From contig CAIQSY010000176.1 in NCBI GenBank assembly GCA_903874585.1, forward strand, positions 1 to 11,616: 11,616 nucleotides of DNA. Reading direction: 5' to 3'. The position numbers and the translations under genes are program-made. Of the stretch, positions 1 through 6,824 are shown piece by piece (position 1 is the stretch's first letter; every line of letters begins with the position of its first letter). This DNA is from an uncultured Chlorobiaceae bacterium (lineage in GTDB: Bacteria; Bacteroidota; Chlorobiia; Chlorobiales; Chlorobiaceae). The notes below the pieces were generated by a model. That model was given only the letters and a program-made list of their open reading frames with translations. It searched no databases and was not told the DNA's origin.

Positions 1-683
1 TCATGCATGACCGGAAAACCTGAACGAGTGGTGATGAGGCCAATGACGATCTGTGGCTGCATCGGCTTGTTGTCCTTGGAGAAGCCCGGCTTCTGAAAAT
101 CGTACTCCTTGAAGGATTCGAAGTACAGGGTGGTGACATCGTACAAGACCAGACTGAACTGTTCCTGCAACTCTCCTCGAGCTGTCTTGATGGCTGCGGC
201 TTCTATCTCCTTTTGATGCTCCAACAGCTCCGGAAAGAGGCGATAGAGGGTTCGCTTCGCATAGGTGAACTCCAGAAGCTCCATCGTGCGCAACTTCGAT
301 GTCGGTTCGATGATGCGCATGAGTGACAAATCAAGATACAGTTCCGGCAAAGAGCCCAGCCCACATTTTCGGGCACAGGCGAGCAGCGCATTTCGGGCAA
401 ACTGATGGGTGATGCCAACGACGCTTGATTTGTCAAGAACCGACTTGAACAGTGATGATGAAAACGACGTATCAGTACCAGTATCGGCGAACAGGTTTGG
501 CTGGCGGCAATGGGCTTCGACGTATTGTTTGGCCTCATCCAGCAACAATTCAAGCTCATGCTCGTCGTGGGCGCTACCAATATGCTTGAGAAAAGAACGC
601 CCCGTTCCTTTATTCTGGACTACCTGTACGGCAGTTGCTCCGGATGCAGTTTGCACCTTTCTGATTTTTAAGTCCCCACGCAT
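1..683 (-). CDS. IS1634-family transposase, N-terminal part (runs off left edge)
   Basis: An open frame runs leftward from an ATG at 683-681 to the window edge without a stop, giving the first 227 residues. A DDE transposase of this family cuts and rejoins the ends of its own element. The N-terminus has the family-typical run KVQTASGATAVQVV (residues 9-22), then HIGSAHDEHELELLLDEA at about 34-51. The stretch LYDVTTLYFES near residue 180 carries the first catalytic aspartate (DVTTLYFE). It is followed by GFSKDNKPMQPQIVIGLI, as seen in IS1634 and related IS4-like transposases. Family members are usually about 500-600 residues, so well over half, including the other catalytic residues, lies outside the window. 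I see no stop or frameshift in the visible part, so the element may be intact. Family assignment is firm; activity is unknown. Confidence 0.88.
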   Translation of the reverse strand, partial: MRGDLKIRKVQTASGATAVQVVQNKGTGRSFLKHIGSAHDEHELELLLDEAKQYVEAHCRQPNLFADTGTDTSFSSSLFKSVLDKSSVVGITHQFARNALLACARKCGLGSLPELYLDLSLMRIIEPTSKLRTMELLEFTYAKRTLYRLFPELLEHQKEIEAAAIKTARGELQEQFSLVLYDVTTLYFESFKEYDFQKPGFSKDNKPMQPQIVIGLITTRSGFPVMH

Positions 684-800
684 AGGGAGAAGATAGCATT
701 AGTGCCAATACTCAGGAACTCGGAAATTTTAAATACAATAATATCAAGAACTTAATTTTCTTGGTCAGCGCTTTTTTAAATTTTGGCACAAGTCAGGAAC
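1..800 (-). mobile_element. IS1634-family insertion sequence, right-hand end near position 800
   Basis: The transposase starts at 683 and 117 bases of non-coding DNA follow up to about 800. Read on the minus strand, the element would begin with GTTCCTGACTTGTGCC (800-785). A related sequence starting GTTCCTGA lies just inside (719 downward), as if the terminal motif were repeated sub-terminally. The boundary is placed here because homology of the neighbouring antitoxin stops exactly at 801. The other end, its inverted repeat and any target duplication are outside the window, so the border is an inference. Confidence 0.55.
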
Positions 801-926
801 CCACAAAGACTCAAGTTCTTCTCCACCCAAGTCATGAAGACCGGCTAAAAGATACTCCGCAAGTTCAGCTCTGGCTTTTACCGGTAAAGCCATAACCTCT
901 CGCTTAATCGCTAATAAATTACTCAT
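765..926 (-). pseudogene. addiction-module antitoxin (TIGR02574-like), truncated by IS insertion
   Basis: Small frame of 53 codons starting at ATG 926-924. The first 42 residues look like the short helical antitoxins annotated as 'putative addiction module component', which usually precede a RelE/ParE-type toxin. The core reads MALPVKARAELAEYLLAGL (residues 11-29), matching the family pattern 'LP..eRaeLAe.Ll.sL'. An acidic segment follows and then the conserved tryptophan (W42). After W42 the family normally continues with a helix of the form 'aeEaerR'. Here the sequence becomes VPDLCQNLKKR and stops, and those 11 codons are read from the putative IS end. Family length is about 65-80 residues, so the C-terminal toxin-binding part is lost. 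A partner toxin, if it ever existed, would be left of the IS. Family call is good; loss of function is inferred. Confidence 0.6.
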
Positions 927-990
927 AATCAGTTATCAAAAATTCAACTGCCAAATACTCGTGCCTATGCTCAAATGAACGTGTATAAAT

Positions 991-1019
991 TTATAACCAA
1001 TTTTGATGATGCTTGACAA
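991..1019 (-). promoter_or_regulatory. sigma70-type promoter for the broken antitoxin gene
   Basis: On the minus strand TTGTCA (1019-1014) is followed by 17 bases and then TTATAA (996-991). The -35 box matches the consensus at five of six positions and the spacing is ideal; the -10 is weaker. It lies about 65 bases upstream of the antitoxin start at 926. No gene lies between it and the terminator at 1049-1086, so it would serve only the antitoxin remnant and possibly transcription into the IS. Confidence 0.4.
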
Positions 1020-1048
1020 CCTGCATGGCTAAACGGGAATTTCATCAC

Positions 1049-1086
1049 AAAAAAACATCCCGCAACATTGCATTGCGGGATAAAAA
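1049..1086 (-). terminator. intrinsic terminator after pycB
   Basis: A perfect 9-bp stem, ATCCCGCAA (1057-1065) with TTGCGGGAT (1073-1081), encloses a 7-base loop. On the minus strand the stem is followed by G and then seven T (1055-1049), a classic Rho-independent terminator 21 bases past the pycB stop codon. On the plus strand an A-rich run precedes the stem and there is no T run after it, so it acts on leftward transcription. Confidence 0.9.
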
Positions 1087-1102
1087 ACTACAATTAAACG
1101 AG

Positions 1103-3025
1103 TTATCCGATTGTCATCATCGTTTCACCCATGCCGACGGTGTCGCCTTTGGCGACCGTAATAGAGAGAATTTTTCCGGCACAAGGAGCCTTGACAGGGT
1201 TTTCCATTTTCATGGCTTCGATAACGGCAACTTCATCACCCTCTTTTACTTCATCACCAACTTTTACATCAAGTTTAAAGACGTTGCCGGGCATAACTGC
1301 CGGTACGGGCGTACCTGCTGAAACGGCTGGCGGTGCTGATGGTTCAGCGAGAGAAGCTGCCGGTTGGGGATTGATGGCTGACCCTTCCGCAAATGAGACC
1401 GTGTAGGGCGCACCATCAACAAAAACCGTGAAGTTCCCTGCCATCGAAATTACTTTTTGAGCCGACGATGGTGGTGCTGGGGTTGCCGCAGATGGCAGTT
1501 TTGAAAAGAGATCCGAAAGCCGGTGGTTCACCTCTTCCTGATGAATGTCGTGCTTGTGCGCTTCGTGGTAAGCGGCAATAACTTCAGCTCTTGGCGTTGC
1601 CTTGATTTCAACCGCAATGTCCGCTTTGTAGCGAATGCCGGTGGAACAATCTCCCTGAAGAAAAGCAATACCTTTTGCGCCACAAGTTGCAGCAATAAAA
1701 ATATTTTCGTCCGTTTGCGGAAGGTTTGCCTTCTGGAGCAACGACTTGTTGTAAGCGACGCCAAGCTCTGGATTGCGATCGTTGATGTCGTGCACATCTT
1801 CAATCGTTGGAGCAAGACCGAGCTGTTCTGATGCGAGTCGTACGACCTCCTCATCAGGACGAGCAGGAGTCTGGCCAAAATAACCAAGCACCATTTTGCC
1901 ATAACCATCGGTGATTTTCTTCCATTTCCCCTGAACCGTATTCGCAAATGCCTGCTGGAAATAGAACTGCGACACCGGCGTAACCGATGCACCAAAACCA
2001 CCCTTCACCACCACTTCTCTCATGTTTTTGATCACTTCAGGAAAGAGGTGCAGCGTGTTATTGTCGCGCATCATCTGGGTATTCGCCGTAAGGGCTCCAC
2101 CCGGCATTGGCGAAAAAGTGATAACAGGATTAACCGCTGTTGCTTCGGGAGGCATATAATATTTGTACATCTGCTCGGTGAACAACGCCTCAACTTCAAG
2201 ATATTTTTCGTGATCAATGTCGAGCGTAAACTCAGTGCCTCGGAGTCGCTGCCACATGGTGAGAATATCAACTTCGGCAGTTCCTCCGCTGACCGGAGCC
2301 ATTGAGAGATCAATAATGTCGGCACCACCCGTTATGGCCGCAAAGTTGCAGGCAACGCCCATTCCAGCAGTATCGTGGGTGTGGAACTCGATTTCGGTGC
2401 CTTCGGGCAGCATTTTTCTTGCACCCTTGATGGTTTCGTGAACAACGGCTGGCGTGGTTGTGCCCGAAGCGTCCTTGAAGGCGACGCTGTCGAAAGGAAT
2501 TTGGGCATCAAGAATCTCTTTCAGCTTATCGAGGTAGAACTGCGGTGTATGGCAGTAGCTCTCTTTCAGTCCCGGAGGCAAGCCCATCAGCGCCACAACA
2601 ACCTGATGCTTGAGGCCTGCATTGTGAATGCACTGCCCGGAATAAGCAAGATTGCGGATATCCATCAGCGCGTCAAAGTTCCTGATGGTGGTAATGCCGT
2701 GCTTTTTAAAGAGCCGCGCATGAAGGTCGATAATATCGCGCGACTGCGAAACAAGGCCGACAACATTTGCGCCTCTTGACAAGGTTTGGAGATTGATGTC
2801 TGGTCCAACCACTTTGCGAGCAGTATCCATCATCACAAAAGCATCCTCTTCACAATAGAAGTAAAGACTCTGAAAACGGGCACCACCACCTATTTCAAAG
2901 TTATCGGTACCAGCATGAACAGCGGCCTCAAGAGCAGGCAGAAAATCCTCGGTTTTAACACGCGCACCAAAACATGACTGAAATCCGTCTCGAAACGAGA
3001 CATCCATAAATCTAATTTTTTTCAT
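1103..3025 (-). CDS. pycB: pyruvate carboxylase subunit B (carboxyltransferase + biotin carrier)
   Basis: Cytoplasmic enzyme that moves the carboxyl group from carboxybiotin to pyruvate, giving oxaloacetate; it needs a separate biotin carboxylase subunit that is not in this window. The 640-residue protein opens with a DRE-TIM carboxyltransferase barrel. RDGFQS (12-17) supplies the metal-binding aspartate, VAFKDASG (181-188) holds the lysine expected to be carbamylated (K184), and EFHTHDTAG (213-221) gives the metal-binding histidines 215 and 217. A PYC/OadA conserved domain follows, then an Ala/Pro-rich linker at about 535-570, and a biotinyl domain with EAMKM (biotinyl K606). The ATG at 3025 is chosen over an upstream TTG at 3055 because AAGAGGA sits five bases before it. 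It lies 36 bases after the fumarase gene and ends before a strong terminator. Oxaloacetate decarboxylase alpha is the alternative, but no membrane OadB is nearby. Barrel motifs are divergent from the usual LRDAHQS type. Confidence 0.85.
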   Translation of the reverse strand: MKKIRFMDVSFRDGFQSCFGARVKTEDFLPALEAAVHAGTDNFEIGGGARFQSLYFYCEEDAFVMMDTARKVVGPDINLQTLSRGANVVGLVSQSRDIIDLHARLFKKHGITTIRNFDALMDIRNLAYSGQCIHNAGLKHQVVVALMGLPPGLKESYCHTPQFYLDKLKEILDAQIPFDSVAFKDASGTTTPAVVHETIKGARKMLPEGTEIEFHTHDTAGMGVACNFAAITGGADIIDLSMAPVSGGTAEVDILTMWQRLRGTEFTLDIDHEKYLEVEALFTEQMYKYYMPPEATAVNPVITFSPMPGGALTANTQMMRDNNTLHLFPEVIKNMREVVVKGGFGASVTPVSQFYFQQAFANTVQGKWKKITDGYGKMVLGYFGQTPARPDEEVVRLASEQLGLAPTIEDVHDINDRNPELGVAYNKSLLQKANLPQTDENIFIAATCGAKGIAFLQGDCSTGIRYKADIAVEIKATPRAEVIAAYHEAHKHDIHQEEVNHRLSDLFSKLPSAATPAPPSSAQKVISMAGNFTVFVDGAPYTVSFAEGSAINPQPAASLAEPSAPPAVSAGTPVPAVMPGNVFKLDVKVGDEVKEGDEVAVIEAMKMENPVKAPCAGKILSITVAKGDTVGMGETMMTIG

Positions 3026-3030
3026 CAGCG

Positions 3031-3037
3031 TCCTCTT
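3031..3037 (-). promoter_or_regulatory. ribosome binding site that fixes the pycB start
   Basis: AAGAGGA (minus strand, 3037-3031) lies five bases before the ATG at 3025-3023. It is one of the few clear Shine-Dalgarno sequences in the window. It would lie inside the coding region if the upstream TTG at 3055 were used, so the ATG is preferred. Confidence 0.6.
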
Positions 3038-3061
3038 ATTCAAATTAAATAGCAAACAGCG

Positions 3062-4594
3062 TCAGTGCGCATCATGGGCGAACATGCCAAGCTGGCGGAA
3101 TGACTCCTCTTCAACCAAGCTGTGCAGGCTGTTGCCGTGAGCATCCATGGTGACAATTGCCGGAAAAGCGTTAACCTCAAAATGCCACATCGCTTCTGGA
3201 ACGCCCATCTCTTCAAGAAAATCGACGCCGGTTACTTTTTCAATACAGCGAGCGTAGTACTGCGCGGCACCGCCGATGGCGTTGAGATAGACTGCACCAT
3301 GCTCCTGTAAACCTTTGAGCGTTTTCGGACCCATACCGCCTTTGCCAATAATGGCGCGAAGACCAAGCTTTTTGATAACATCCGCCTGAAACGGCTCTTC
3401 ACGAATGGAAGTGGTAGGACCAGCCGCAGTCACTCTGTAGCTGCCATCCTCATTTTTCATGATAACCGGACCGCAATGGTAGAGCACGGCACCGTTGGTA
3501 TCGAGCCCTTCAGGAAGATTGTGGTGCATGATGTAGTGATGAAACGCATCGCGACCAGTGTGCATGGTGCCATTGACAAGCACCACATCGCCAACCTTCA
3601 GACTGCGTATCTGCTCTTCCGTAATCGGCGCCTGCAGCACAACCTCTTTACCCGTCAACGGCATACCTTCGCCCTTTGCCATACGCTTGATCTCATCGGC
3701 ATCGCGATAATACCAGCGTTGAATAGAACCACTGACAGGATCAAGCAGTACACCAAGACGGCGATACGCCCAGCAGTTGTAGGCTACAGAGACGAAAAAG
3801 CTTGCCGGGACACGATGTGACTTACCAATTTTGCAACCAAAAAGTGTGGTTTTTCCACCAAAACCCATCGGCCCAATATCCATGCTGTTGGATTTTTCCA
3901 TAATCTCCTGCTCAAGCGCATCGAGTTCGCTGTCGGGATTGCGATCGTCGATGGTGCGGAAAAGCTGCTTCTTGGCAAGTTCAAAGCCGCTGGTACGGTC
4001 GCCACCGATGCCGACGCCAATAACGCCAGGACTGCAGCCCTGCCCTTGCGCCTGATACACTGCGTGCAGCAAGCATTTGCGCACACCATCCAAATCACGT
4101 GAAGCGCTGCCAAGACCGGGAATTTCATCGGGCAGCGAGTACTGAATATTTTTGTTCTCGCATCCTCCACCTTTCAAAATGAGCTTTACTTCGATCTCAT
4201 CCTTTTCCCACGGCTCAAAATGGATAACGGGAACATGACAGCCGAGATTATTCCCTGAATTTTTGCCCGTGATGGCATCAACAGCATTGGGACGAAGCTT
4301 GCCGGCTTTAGAGGCTTCTACCACAGCCGCCTCAATCTCCTGCTTCATCAAAAGCTGATCGGCACCACGAGGTGTGTGGATAAAAAAGGTGGGCATACCA
4401 GTATCTTGACAAATCGGCGAAACATTGTCCACCGCCATATCAATATTGACCGAAATCGTTGACATCGCCAGACCCGCCCGAGAGAGCGGATCTTCGCGAT
4501 CAATAGCAGCGGCAAGGGCGCAACGAACATCGCTCGGCAAATTAGCCGAGGTCTCCGTAATAAGAGCAAGAATCGACGCTCTGAAATTTTCCAT
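3062..4594 (-). CDS. fumA: fumarate hydratase, class I (single-chain, [4Fe-4S])
   Basis: Catalyses reversible hydration of fumarate to malate; in a reductive TCA cycle it would run malate to fumarate. The 510-residue chain joins an alpha (TtdA-like) domain at about 1-290 with a beta (TtdB-like) domain at about 310-510, as in ordinary class I fumarases. Likely cluster ligands are C62 (PICQDTGMP), C187 (QGQGCSPGVIG) and C274 (AYNCWAYRR); KGGGCENKN (141-149) and GIGGDR are further family motifs. The beta domain has GTMHTGRDAFHH (342-352), AGPTTSIR (391-398) and GKGGMGP (417-423), whose lysine is an active-site residue in this family. The starting ATG has no clear Shine-Dalgarno sequence. The gene sits between the universal stress protein gene (30-base gap) and pycB (36-base gap), suggesting one operon. 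L-tartrate dehydratase is the related alternative, but that enzyme is normally two separate chains. Confidence 0.9.
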   Translation of the reverse strand: MENFRASILALITETSANLPSDVRCALAAAIDREDPLSRAGLAMSTISVNIDMAVDNVSPICQDTGMPTFFIHTPRGADQLLMKQEIEAAVVEASKAGKLRPNAVDAITGKNSGNNLGCHVPVIHFEPWEKDEIEVKLILKGGGCENKNIQYSLPDEIPGLGSASRDLDGVRKCLLHAVYQAQGQGCSPGVIGVGIGGDRTSGFELAKKQLFRTIDDRNPDSELDALEQEIMEKSNSMDIGPMGFGGKTTLFGCKIGKSHRVPASFFVSVAYNCWAYRRLGVLLDPVSGSIQRWYYRDADEIKRMAKGEGMPLTGKEVVLQAPITEEQIRSLKVGDVVLVNGTMHTGRDAFHHYIMHHNLPEGLDTNGAVLYHCGPVIMKNEDGSYRVTAAGPTTSIREEPFQADVIKKLGLRAIIGKGGMGPKTLKGLQEHGAVYLNAIGGAAQYYARCIEKVTGVDFLEEMGVPEAMWHFEVNAFPAIVTMDAHGNSLHSLVEEESFRQLGMFAHDAH

Positions 4595-4624
4595 AAAATA
4601 TGATGAAGTAAAATTGAGAAGTGT

Positions 4625-5080
4625 CTATTCCACAAAAATCTTATCGACTAACTGCTTTTTGACCAGCAATACTGGAATATCACAACCGCGAAATACCTCT
4701 TCAGAAACACTGCCCATCATAAGTCTCTCCCGACCAGTTCTGCCATGAAAACCCATAATGATCATATCGGCACTCCAAGAGAGCGCCTGTTCAGTAATAA
4801 CATGGGGAGCATCTCCATTAAGAATGAGAAAATCGGCATTCAAACCGTTATCTTTCTCAGCCGTCAGTACCTGCAAAAACTTTTTAGACCGGGCATCAAG
4901 ATCATCTTCAGGGCGAACTGGGGAACCCGCTGCATCTGCGGAAGTAGCTTCAGAAGAGGGGATATGCAGAAAACGGACATGAGCGCCAACTTTTTTTGAA
5001 AATTCAATGGCATAGTGTACAGCGTTATCCGATGTTGAGGAGTAATCCATCGGACAAAGTATCCTTATAAGATGTATCAT
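4625..5080 (-). CDS. universal stress protein, UspA family (ATP-binding type)
   Basis: A 151-residue cytoplasmic single-domain Usp, the usual size. It begins at the ATG at 5080 (MIHLIRILCPMDYS), where the first Usp strand, with the Asp of the ATP site (PMDYS), starts almost at once. A TTG 48 bases upstream would add a 16-residue tail unlike the family. The C-terminal half has MGFHGRTGRERLMMGS (about residues 108-123), which fits the nucleotide-binding pattern G-2x-G-9x-G-S, so this is the ATP-binding rather than the UspA-like non-binding class. DAPHVITEQA and ADMIIMG precede it as in other members. There is no membrane segment or partner domain. It is first in a probable operon with fumA and pycB, so it may link energy or redox state to that pathway; this is inference. 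No convincing Shine-Dalgarno sequence or promoter was found upstream. Confidence 0.87.
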   Translation of the reverse strand: MIHLIRILCPMDYSSTSDNAVHYAIEFSKKVGAHVRFLHIPSSEATSADAAGSPVRPEDDLDARSKKFLQVLTAEKDNGLNADFLILNGDAPHVITEQALSWSADMIIMGFHGRTGRERLMMGSVSEEVFRGCDIPVLLVKKQLVDKIFVE

Positions 5081-5111
5081 AACTGTTCGTTGATTAAATG
5101 AATGTGATAAA

Positions 5112-5126
5112 GCAGCATATCGCTGC
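5112..5126 (-). promoter_or_regulatory. short inverted repeat upstream of the usp gene
   Basis: GCAGC, a 5-base spacer and GCTGC form a small perfect palindrome about 30 bases upstream of the usp ATG. It could be an operator or a short hairpin in the leader. At five base pairs per arm, chance occurrence is quite possible. Confidence 0.2.
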
Positions 5127-5181
5127 AACGAAACTTTAATTTACATTTTTTTTAAAAGTAATCCCTTCAAGTGAGCAATTC

Positions 5182-5210
5182 TTGTCCACTCCTGCATCCT
5201 CCTGTATATT
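5182..5210 (+). promoter_or_regulatory. sigma70-type promoter for the APH/ATPase fusion gene
   Basis: TTGTCC (5182-5187), a 17-base spacer and TATATT (5205-5210) form a good -35/-10 pair, with TG directly before the -10 box. Transcription would start near 5217, leaving a leader of about 50 bases to the ATG at 5267. It lies in the 186-base region between the divergent usp gene and this gene. Confidence 0.5.
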
Positions 5211-5217
5211 GATGCAG
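5192..5217. promoter_or_regulatory. candidate operator: 7-bp inverted repeat around the -10 box
   Basis: CTGCATC (5192-5198) and GATGCAG (5211-5217) are perfect inverted arms, 12 bases apart, with half-site centres 19 bp apart, about two helical turns. The -10 hexamer TATATT lies between them. This is the layout expected for a dimeric repressor site, but no regulator can be named and a second copy was not found in the window. Confidence 0.3.
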
Positions 5218-5248
5218 AAAAAAAATTTCAAGAGATACTGCGATAAAC

Positions 5249-5255
5249 AGGAAGG
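5249..5255 (+). promoter_or_regulatory. ribosome binding site deciding the start of the plus-strand gene
   Basis: AGGAAGG ends 11 bases before the ATG at 5267. An in-frame GTG at 5255 overlaps it with no spacing and cannot use it, so the ATG is preferred, although the spacing is a little long. Confidence 0.4.
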
Positions 5256-5266
5256 TGAAAAACACC

Positions 5267-6817
5267 ATGGAAACAATCGTTCAAGCGCTGAGCAATCCGC
5301 AAGCATACGCTCATGCCACCGGTACAATTGAGGTTGTTGAAACACATATTTCGTGGGTTTTTCTTACAGAGTTGTGGGCGTATAAGGTTAAAAAACCGCT
5401 GAATCTTGGTTTCCTTGACTTTTCAACACTTGAAAAACGCCGGCACTACTGCTACGAAGAGCTTCGCCTCAACAGCAGGCTCTGTCCTGAAATTTACCAT
5501 GCTGTTGTACCAATTGTCCGCGATGGAGAGACTTTTCGGGTTGATGCCGAAGGTAAGATTGTCGATTATGCCGTGAAAATGGTACGGTTTGATCGGACAA
5601 TGGAGCTTGACCGGATGCTTGCACAAAAGCTGCTCACCGAGGAGCATATCGACACTCTCGCTAACATGATTGCAGCGTTCCACACCGGACTCTTACCCGT
5701 ACCTGCTGAAACCGGTTTCGGCCATCCAGATAATCTTGTCAAGCCGATGCTGCATAATTTCATCTCCATGGGACCTATCATCTCCGGAAACGATGAAATC
5801 AACCAACTCGCCTTACTGAAAGAACTGACCATACAAGAGCATCAACGCCTCTATCCCCTGCTGCGCCAGAGAAAACACAATGGTTTTATCCGGCAGTGCC
5901 ATGGCGATATGCACACCGGCAATATGGTTCTATGGAAAAAGCGGATTTTTATTTTTGACTGCATTGAATTCAACGAAACGCTGAGCAATATTGATGTTAT
6001 CAGCGATCTGGCGTTTCTCTTCATGGATCTTGAGCATGGCGGAGAGCCGGAACTTGCATGGAGGCTGCTGAACAACTATGTGACCAACACCGGCGATTAC
6101 ACTGCGCTGCCCCTGCTCCGATTTTACGTCCTCTATCGCGCGATGGTTCGAGCAAAAGTGACAGCAATCCGCTACAAACAGACCGTTGACGCTGCTCAGG
6201 CTGAGACGATTCTCGACGAGCACCGTTCATACATTGCCCATGCGCTCAGCTCTATCCGCACCAAACAACCGATACTCAGTATCACTTTCGGAGTTTCAGG
6301 GAGCGGGAAAACAGCGTTCTCCCAAACCATGGCGCAAACCATGCGCGGTATTCACATTCGCTCAGATATTGAACGAAAACGACTGGTTGGCATGAAAGCC
6401 GATGAGCGACAGGATAAAAATGAAAAGCTTTACTCGGAGGAGATGAGCCGTAAAACCTATCAACGGTTATTGGAAATAGCAACTATCTGCCTGAAAGCGG
6501 GAATATCCGTTATTGTGGATGCAACCTTTCTCAAACGCTGCAATCGGCAGATATTTATGGAGCTTGCCAAAGAGCTGAACGTTCCATGCCGAATTCTGCA
6601 CTGTCATGCTTCTGAAAAGGTAATGATGGAGAGAGTGCAACACCGTACATTGATGGATAACGATGCGTCGGATGCCGATACCGATGTGTTGACGATGCAA
6701 ATTGAGAGACAAGAAGAGCTCACTGAGGGAGAAAAAGCAATTGCGATAGCAATTGACACAGAAGAGAAAATAGATGCAGCAGCAGTTGCATTGCTGCTGC
6801 AATCAGTAACAGCTTGA
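5267..6817 (+). CDS. bifunctional aminoglycoside-phosphotransferase-like / P-loop kinase fusion protein
   Basis: A 516-residue cytoplasmic protein of two kinase-like halves, matching the widespread COG2187-COG0645 fusions; the physiological substrate is unknown. The N-terminal half (about 1-330) resembles the APH/choline-kinase fold. It has CHGDMHTGNMVLW (211-223), with the catalytic aspartate of the HGDxHxxN motif, followed by FIFDCIEFNE (228-237), the metal-binding aspartate. The C-terminal half (about 335-516) starts with a Walker A loop, GVSGSGKT (342-349), then HIRSDIERKRL (363-373) and VIVDATFLKRCNR (415-427). Those features recall small-molecule and polynucleotide kinases and zeta-toxin-like enzymes. 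Start is ATG 5267 (see the RBS entry). It is the only plus-strand gene here, has its own promoter, and meets the opposing operon with seven bases between stops. It should not be read as an antibiotic-resistance gene on domain name alone. Confidence 0.82.
   Translation: METIVQALSNPQAYAHATGTIEVVETHISWVFLTELWAYKVKKPLNLGFLDFSTLEKRRHYCYEELRLNSRLCPEIYHAVVPIVRDGETFRVDAEGKIVDYAVKMVRFDRTMELDRMLAQKLLTEEHIDTLANMIAAFHTGLLPVPAETGFGHPDNLVKPMLHNFISMGPIISGNDEINQLALLKELTIQEHQRLYPLLRQRKHNGFIRQCHGDMHTGNMVLWKKRIFIFDCIEFNETLSNIDVISDLAFLFMDLEHGGEPELAWRLLNNYVTNTGDYTALPLLRFYVLYRAMVRAKVTAIRYKQTVDAAQAETILDEHRSYIAHALSSIRTKQPILSITFGVSGSGKTAFSQTMAQTMRGIHIRSDIERKRLVGMKADERQDKNEKLYSEEMSRKTYQRLLEIATICLKAGISVIVDATFLKRCNRQIFMELAKELNVPCRILHCHASEKVMMERVQHRTLMDNDASDADTDVLTMQIERQEELTEGEKAIAIAIDTEEKIDAAAVALLLQSVTA
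6775..6801 (-). terminator. candidate terminator for the htpG operon, inside the 3' end of the converging gene
   Basis: TGCAGCAGCA (6775-6784) and TGCTGCTGCA (6792-6801) form a perfect 10-bp stem with a 7-base loop. On the minus strand the stem starts 24 bases after the ferritin/VIT stop and is followed by a pyrimidine-rich stretch (ATCTATTTTCTCTTC). On the plus strand no T run follows and the hairpin is coding (Ala-Ala-Ala-Val-Ala-Leu-Leu-Leu-Gln). The repeat may partly reflect alanine and leucine codons, so the terminator role is uncertain. Confidence 0.4.
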
Positions 6818-6824
6818 GGAAATC

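Noticed and set aside
203..580. 125-residue minus-strand open frame in the left edge
   Set aside because: It lies in a different frame from the transposase, whose protein clearly matches the IS1634 family along the whole stretch; the 125-residue product is Cys/Ser/Pro-rich noise.
1013..1321. Plus-strand open frames across the pycB and fumA region, such as this 102-residue one
   Set aside because: They lie antisense to strongly conserved enzymes and show no recognisable motifs; they follow from the codon bias of the real genes.
3026..3055. A ten-codon N-terminal extension of pycB from a TTG start
   Set aside because: It would bury the clear ribosome binding site AAGAGGA, and the extension (LFNLNKRTL) is unlike the family; ATG 3025 is better.
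5081..5128. A sixteen-codon extension of the universal stress protein from a TTG
   Set aside because: Usp domains start directly at the first beta strand; the extra tail has no family support and the inner start is an ATG.
5267..6817. Antibiotic resistance by aminoglycoside phosphorylation
   Set aside because: Only the fold and Brenner motif are shared; the fused P-loop half and overall layout match the housekeeping-type COG2187-COG0645 proteins, not resistance enzymes.
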